DNA from: Candidatus Muiribacterium halophilum | GTDB taxonomy: Bacteria; Muiribacteriota; Muiribacteriia; Muiribacteriales; Muiribacteriaceae | Assembly: GCA_023228995.1 (NCBI GenBank) | Contig: JALOAD010000033.1 | Coordinates: 1 to 36,751 of the forward strand | DNA length: 36,751 nucleotides | Reading direction: 5' to 3' | In this document: piece by piece, positions 32,994 to 36,751 of the stretch | How positions within the stretch are numbered: position 1 is the stretch's first letter | How the letters are laid out: the number at the start of each line of letters is the position of its first letter | The notes under the pieces: model-generated | Told to the model about the DNA's origin: nothing | Database searches by the model: none | What the model saw: only the letters and a program-made list of their open reading frames with translations | Made by a program: the position numbers and the translations under genes

Positions 32994-34025
32994 TTATATA
33001 ACCTCAATTATCTCTCTGATTATTTCTTTAAGTATATTTACCGCAACACTATTACCAAATTGCTTATATGCACTACTATAATTTTTATCAATTTGAAAAG
33101 ATTCAGGAAAACCTTGAATTCTTGCACATTCTCGTGGACTTAATTTTCTAAGAACACCATCCACAGAATAAATACCAGTTTTAGAACCAGCTCCTCCGCC
33201 ATAAGCCGAAAGAGTACAAGCGTGACCATAAGTACTATAAATTCTTTCTCCTTGCCCACCTTTATTTACAATCCCAATTTGTATAGGTCTATTAGGAAGA
33301 TCTAAATCACCAAAAATGTTTTTTTGAGGTTCAAATGACCTATATATATTTACATCATCCCTTATAATGACCTTTGCTTCAGGATTTTTTTCTAATATAT
33401 CATTTAATGAAACTACCTTTTTCAAAGCAGTAGGAAATTTAAAATTATCAACATTCAAATCTTTTCTAAAACAAACAATAAATATTCTTTCTCTGTTTTG
33501 AGGCAATCCATAATCACTTGCATTAAGAACTTTGTAATAAACATTATAATTTAATCTATCAAGCGTATTAACAATAATCTTTAATGTATTACCATTATCA
33601 TGTTTTTCAAGATTTTTAACATTTTCAAGGAATAATATTTCCGGCTTATGCCATTCTACAATCCTTGCAATATCAAAAAAAAGAGTACCTCTTGTATCAT
33701 CAAAACCTTTTTGCTTACCTGAAATCGAAAAAGACTGACAAGGAAATCCAGCACACAAAATTTCATGCTTAGGAATGTCTTTTTCATGAATTTTTGTAAT
33801 ATCACCAAACGGTTTAATGCCAAAATTATCTTCATATACCTTTGCAGCAGATTTATCCCATTCTGAAACAAAAACACATTCAGCAAAGTATTTACTCAAT
33901 GCAATATGAAAACCACCAATACCAGCAAATAAATCAATATACCTATATCCTGCCAAAGAATTACTAGGCAACTTTTCATTTTCAATTACCAGCGAAGAAG
34001 AAATATCCAATTTATACACCTTCAT
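32994..34025 (-). CDS. HhaI-like DNA (cytosine-5) methyltransferase (predicted GCGC)
   Basis: A 343-residue m5C methyltransferase very close to M.HhaI. Motif I is IDLFAGIGGFHIAL (30-43), catalytic motif IV is GFPCQSFS with Cys96, then ENVKN, QNRERIFIV, and motifs IX-X RKLSPRECARIQGFP and YKQFGNSVAVNIL. The target-recognition region NKGGQGERIYST and LSAYGGGAGSKTG reproduces the HhaI residues that read GCGC. It methylates the internal cytosine to protect the host from the adjacent endonuclease. A promoter is at 34065-34093. No Shine-Dalgarno sequence is obvious. The stop is one base before the endonuclease ATG (TAATATG), so the pair is translationally coupled with the methyltransferase first, the safe order. 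Confidence 0.93.
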   Translation of the reverse strand: MKVYKLDISSSLVIENEKLPSNSLAGYRYIDLFAGIGGFHIALSKYFAECVFVSEWDKSAAKVYEDNFGIKPFGDITKIHEKDIPKHEILCAGFPCQSFSISGKQKGFDDTRGTLFFDIARIVEWHKPEILFLENVKNLEKHDNGNTLKIIVNTLDRLNYNVYYKVLNASDYGLPQNRERIFIVCFRKDLNVDNFKFPTALKKVVSLNDILEKNPEAKVIIRDDVNIYRSFEPQKNIFGDLDLPNRPIQIGIVNKGGQGERIYSTYGHACTLSAYGGGAGSKTGIYSVDGVLRKLSPRECARIQGFPESFQIDKNYSSAYKQFGNSVAVNILKEIIREIIEVI

Positions 34026-34487
34026 AATAATAAAGTAATTTAGAAAAAATTCTTATACAATAAAAATATACAATATTATATTAATAAGGTCAAATAATAC
34101 CCACACAAACCCAGCAATAGACAGTAAAAAGGTATTAAAAATTCATATTATAAATATGTTTTTATAATGATTTTCACCAAATGAAATCTTAAAACATAAA
34201 ACAATAGAAACAATTTATAAAGATAAAATAAATCTAATATTCAACATATCCGATAGTATAATAATAATAATAATATATTTACAAATAGATTCCAATTTAA
34301 TAAACAATATAGTTATACATACTTTAGGAATAAAATCAGAAATAAAAGATAAATATCAGAATTTATTTGAAAAATTAAAAGCAAAAACACATAGAAATAA
34401 TCTGTTCAGACAATGAAAGGTTTGTTTTTAAAAATAGAAAATATACATTTAAAATCAAGCAACTACTAAATTTAAAGGTTTAATTAA
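34026..34487. other. 462-base region without a confident gene
   Basis: The left part holds the R-M promoter. From about 34159 to 34418 there is an open plus-strand frame of some 85 codons without any start codon, containing an (ATA)n microsatellite near 34258-34275. It could be a decayed gene but is too A+T-rich to trust. Otherwise I see nothing. Confidence 0.5.
34065..34093 (-). promoter_or_regulatory. Promoter of the restriction-modification operon
   Basis: Minus-strand TTGACC (34093-34088), 17 bases, then TATATT (34070-34065). It gives a leader of about 35 bases before the methyltransferase ATG at 34025. I see no clear C-box-type operator. Confidence 0.6.
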
Positions 34488-34811
34488 ATGGATAAGATTG
34501 AACTTGCAAAAAAATTAATATTAGATTCAATTAATAATAAAAACAATATAATAATCCATAGAAAATGTAAAATTTGTTCTAAAGTAAAAAAACAATCATT
34601 GCCAAATAATATTTCAGCTAAAATAAATTCAGATTTTTATAATTTTGAAAAATATGATTTAGAGTTAATAAAAGACAAAAATAAAGAAAAAAAAGCAATA
34701 ATAAAAATGATTAATGACAATGAAACTATAAGAATCTTCCAACAAGTACCTTTTTTTTACAAAATAGTCCAAACACATCCTATATGTATCTTTTTATTGA
34801 TAAAATTCTAG
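34488..34811 (+). CDS. Small protein, possibly a truncated PD-(D/E)XK-like remnant
   Basis: A 107-residue plus-strand frame, the only one in that direction in this arm. HRKCKICSKVKKQSLP (24-39) has a CxxC knuckle. It is followed by FEKYDLELIKDKNKEKKAIIKM, which resembles the D-x(n)-(D/E)-x-K core of some small nuclease-like proteins, with the expected Glu replaced (KAIIKM rather than xxIEI). The last 25 residues are hydrophobic and unlike the rest, so the true end may have been lost to a frameshift. A weak AAAGG lies upstream of the ATG, and a TAAGATAA hairpin terminator follows. It may be a real small gene or a remnant. Confidence 0.4.
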   Translation: MDKIELAKKLILDSINNKNNIIIHRKCKICSKVKKQSLPNNISAKINSDFYNFEKYDLELIKDKNKEKKAIIKMINDNETIRIFQQVPFFYKIVQTHPICIFLLIKF

Positions 34812-34821
34812 TTTCTTCAAA

Positions 34822-34850
34822 TAAGATAATTTATCTTAATTCATTTTTAT
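34822..34850 (+). terminator. Probable terminator
   Basis: TAAGATAA-T-TTATCTTA (34822-34838) followed by a T-rich run on the plus strand. It overlaps the TAA stop of the convergent HEPN gene and could end the small plus-strand gene. Confidence 0.5.
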
Positions 34851-35339
34851 TTTTTTTATTTTTTTTATTTTGTTCAATTCAATTAATATTTTTTCAAAAA
34901 TTCCAATTAGAACTTTATAATCTTTAATATTATTTATTAATTCTTCTTTATTTTTTTGATAAGCCCCAGCTCCATGTGCCAAAGTATGTCTAAATGTAAT
35001 AAATTTCGTAAACAAATCCCAATCGAAATTATCAATTTTAGTATTAATTTCAATATTAAATATTAATTTAATGAAATTTTTAAATTTCTCCTTACCTAAA
35101 CCTCTATGCAAATTTTTGTCACTTTTTAATAAAAAGTTAATATAATTTTTTGTAAAATTATTTTTTTTTGCAATTTTATTTTTTATAATACAATTCAAGT
35201 CTTTTTCAAAATTTGCATATAAATGCATTGATAAATAATCAAAAGAAATATTTTTAAATTCAATTGATTCATTAAGTTTATTTTGAATTTCTTCAACAAT
35301 TGAATAATAGTTTTTTATATCTTTTAAAAACTCACTCAT
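34836..35339 (-). CDS. HEPN-domain protein (MAE_28990/MAE_18760-like)
   Basis: A 167-residue all-helical protein. RHTLAHG (117-123) gives the R-x4-H signature (Arg117, His122) of catalytically active HEPN ribonucleases. The preceding helices (DYLSMHLYANFEKDLNCIIKNKI) fit the MAE_28990/MAE_18760 branch as I recall it. HEPN proteins of this kind are usually RNA-cutting toxins or effectors in defence systems. The ATG (35339) overlaps the end of the upstream DUF262 gene by 8 bases, and AAGGAA lies 8 bases upstream, so the pair is co-translated. Its C-terminus is a Lys/Ile-rich helix. Partnering with DUF262 suggests a two-gene defence module in which DUF262 senses or regulates and HEPN acts. Confidence 0.8.
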   Translation of the reverse strand: MSEFLKDIKNYYSIVEEIQNKLNESIEFKNISFDYLSMHLYANFEKDLNCIIKNKIAKKNNFTKNYINFLLKSDKNLHRGLGKEKFKNFIKLIFNIEINTKIDNFDWDLFTKFITFRHTLAHGAGAYQKNKEELINNIKDYKVLIGIFEKILIELNKIKKIKKIKMN

Positions 35340-36411
35340 TTTTTAATTCCTTTAAAACAAATTTCAATCTTTCTTCTACACGTCTTCTTGATAAAGTTCC
35401 AGATTTATCTTCAAAGTAATCTCGATATTTTTCCATTATATTATCAAATTTCACTTTTAAGCAACTAATATCTCCATGTAAAATCAGAATAGAACTCATA
35501 ATGGAATCTAAAATTAAATAATTAGCTCTTTTACTATGCAAAATAAATGGATTCTCCCCTAAATTTTCTATAATAATTTTGGTAGTTTTTTTAAAAATGT
35601 TCTCAAAATTTCCTATTCCTTCTTCTGCATTCGAATTAACAAATTCATCTAAAAAAATTCTCATGCTTGAAAACTTTTTTAATTCATATTTGTTTCTATC
35701 GAATTTTTTAAAAAAAGCATACAATCTAATTAAGAGTTCCAAATCTAAATACCTATTGTCAGGCTCATTTTTACCATAAATCAATCGCCAATTACGGTCC
35801 TCATTAAGTTTTTCCAATTCTTTTATTAATTTGCCATAGGATAACGCTCTTCTTGTTTCCATAGCATTTAAAGTTTTTCCCCCAGTATTTAACCTTTCAA
35901 ACAAATTATACAAAAAAATTTTACTATTATTTTTAGGTTCAATTTCTCTTACAATAGTACAATGCAAAAAAGAATTATCTAACTTATTTTTAGCTTTATC
36001 TGATAATTCATTATAAAATTTATTTTTAAGACTTTCATTAAATACCAATAATTTAAATTCATTATTATAATAAGAATAAATTGTAGAAATTCTTTGAAAT
36101 CCATCAATTATTAAATAACTTTCTTCCCCTTTTTGCTTATAGAGAATTACAGGTGGTACTGGATATGATGCTAAAAAAGATTCAATTAATTTACTTTTTT
36201 GCTTAAAATTCCATACTTCATTTCTTTGAAATTCAGGTTTTATAAAAATCTTCTTATCTAATTTAAGTTTATAATCTGGCAAAGAAAAATTTCCAACAAA
36301 ACTAATAATTTCATTCTTTAAGATATCTATACCATCTTCTACTTCTTCATCACCTTCAATTGCTATTTTATTCTCTAGATATTCTTTATCTTCACATTCA
36401 TCTTCAAACAT
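35332..36411 (-). CDS. DUF262-domain protein (ParB/GmrSD-like)
   Basis: A 359-residue protein with the N-terminal DUF262 core. PEFQRNEVW (59-67), then LIESFLASYPVPPVILY (75-91) and LIIDGFQRISTI (100-111), where the usual D-G-Q-Q-R motif reads D-G-F-Q-R (Asp103, Arg107). LFERLNTGGKTLNAMETRRA follows, typical of the family. DUF262 is a ParB-like NTPase or nuclease domain found in GmrSD and other anti-phage systems. Here there is no fused DUF1524 HNH domain; the C-terminal part is helical and unassigned. It is translationally coupled to the HEPN gene. A GGAGGA ribosome site precedes the ATG, the strongest in this arm. The F-for-Q change may reduce or alter catalysis. Confidence 0.85.
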   Translation of the reverse strand: MFEDECEDKEYLENKIAIEGDEEVEDGIDILKNEIISFVGNFSLPDYKLKLDKKIFIKPEFQRNEVWNFKQKSKLIESFLASYPVPPVILYKQKGEESYLIIDGFQRISTIYSYYNNEFKLLVFNESLKNKFYNELSDKAKNKLDNSFLHCTIVREIEPKNNSKIFLYNLFERLNTGGKTLNAMETRRALSYGKLIKELEKLNEDRNWRLIYGKNEPDNRYLDLELLIRLYAFFKKFDRNKYELKKFSSMRIFLDEFVNSNAEEGIGNFENIFKKTTKIIIENLGENPFILHSKRANYLILDSIMSSILILHGDISCLKVKFDNIMEKYRDYFEDKSGTLSRRRVEERLKFVLKELKNE

Positions 36412-36652
36412 ACAAATCCTCCATTTTAATCTTGGTAAATAATCAAAAGTCAGAAAAATTCATTATTACTTTGTCAAATCAAATTATTTTTTCAAATATT
36501 TTCTGGCTTAAAAACTATTTTTTATATTTTTGTAATCTTACAAATAATATAATTTTTATCTGTTTTTTTATAAATTCATGCTTTGAGATTCTTACATTGT
36601 CTAACTCAAAATTTTCATAAATACTATGATGGCTGAAAAATCAAGACCAATT

Positions 36653-36751
36653 TTATGCAATTCTTAATTCATCATCCAAGCTTCTTCCTTTTTTAAATAT
36701 ATCCACACATCTTTCAAAGTCATATTCTTTCATTCTGTAATATGATATTAT
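36653..36751 (-). CDS. C-terminal fragment of an unknown gene (cut by window edge)
   Basis: A minus-strand frame runs from the right edge to a TAA at 36655-36653, giving YYRMKEYDFERCVDIFKKG then RSLDDELRIA. It could be the tail of a gene entering from the right, or start at the internal ATG as a very short peptide. No family can be assigned from 32 residues. The 240 bases between it and the DUF262 gene hold nothing I can identify. Confidence 0.35.
   Translation of the reverse strand: MISYYRMKEYDFERCVDIFKKGRSLDDELRIA

Noticed and set aside
34159-34418. Start-less plus-strand open frame of about 85 codons
   Set aside because: There is no ATG, GTG or TTG start and it contains an (ATA)n tract; an open frame this long is not surprising in such A+T-rich DNA. 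A decayed gene remains possible.

Overview
The window is a strongly A+T-rich chromosomal segment (well over 70% A+T by eye). The encoded proteins are rich in Lys, Asn and Ile. The organism looks Gram-negative, because there is a TolC-type outer-membrane protein, a HlyD-type adaptor and lipoproteins. It looks anaerobic, because there is an [FeFe]-hydrogenase maturation GTPase, HydF. I cannot name the phylum from sequence alone. I see no rRNA, tRNA, CRISPR array or transposase gene.

Layout, left to right. (1) 1-841: the truncated start of an AAA-ATPase-like gene, then 780 bases of repeats and hairpins with no credible gene. (2) 842-3436, minus strand: a tight four-gene operon of class-V aminotransferase/cysteine desulfurase, small unknown protein, MutT-like Nudix hydrolase and HD-domain phosphohydrolase, bracketed by inverted 35-base repeats. 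(3) 4043-9315: housekeeping genes (adenosine-deaminase family, hydF, a secreted GH13 amylase, mntP, a zinc-ribbon membrane protein). (4) 9331-11335: a pepF oligopeptidase gene framed by perfect 38-base inverted repeats. (5) lemA plus a DUF2207 membrane protein, then a secreted helical-repeat protein. (6) 15511-26568, minus strand: a seven-gene run that reads as one operon. It encodes a peptide-arginase/UPF0489 homologue, a protein with a zincin HExxH motif, TolC, a periplasmic-binding lipoprotein, HlyD, a C39-peptidase ABC exporter and a second NHLM-type ABC exporter. (7) A Fic/antitoxin pair between two direct copies of a roughly 380-base MITE-like repeat. (8) 28182-36411: PhzF, a secreted repeat protein, a YiiX-like papain-fold lipoprotein, a large Cys-rich unknown, a HinP1I/HhaI-type (GCGC) restriction-modification pair and a HEPN + DUF262 pair. 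This right arm looks like a defence island.

The strongest candidate for something new is region 6. It combines a peptide-modifying enzyme family, a candidate second protease, and a complete inner-membrane-to-outer-membrane NHLM exporter with a dedicated binding protein, but no precursor peptide is visible nearby. Its likely promoter is a near-consensus TTGACA-N17-TATTAT box. The -35 of that box is the tip of the MITE-like repeat, and its -10 lies only 6 bases from the start codon, which predicts a leaderless mRNA.

A second theme is a family of REP/MITE-like repeats sharing a GGTC(A/G)GGTC or GTCGGTCC core. They sit at gene 3' ends and in three cases supply the stop codon and last residues of the gene (NHLM ABC exporter, Fic, PhzF).
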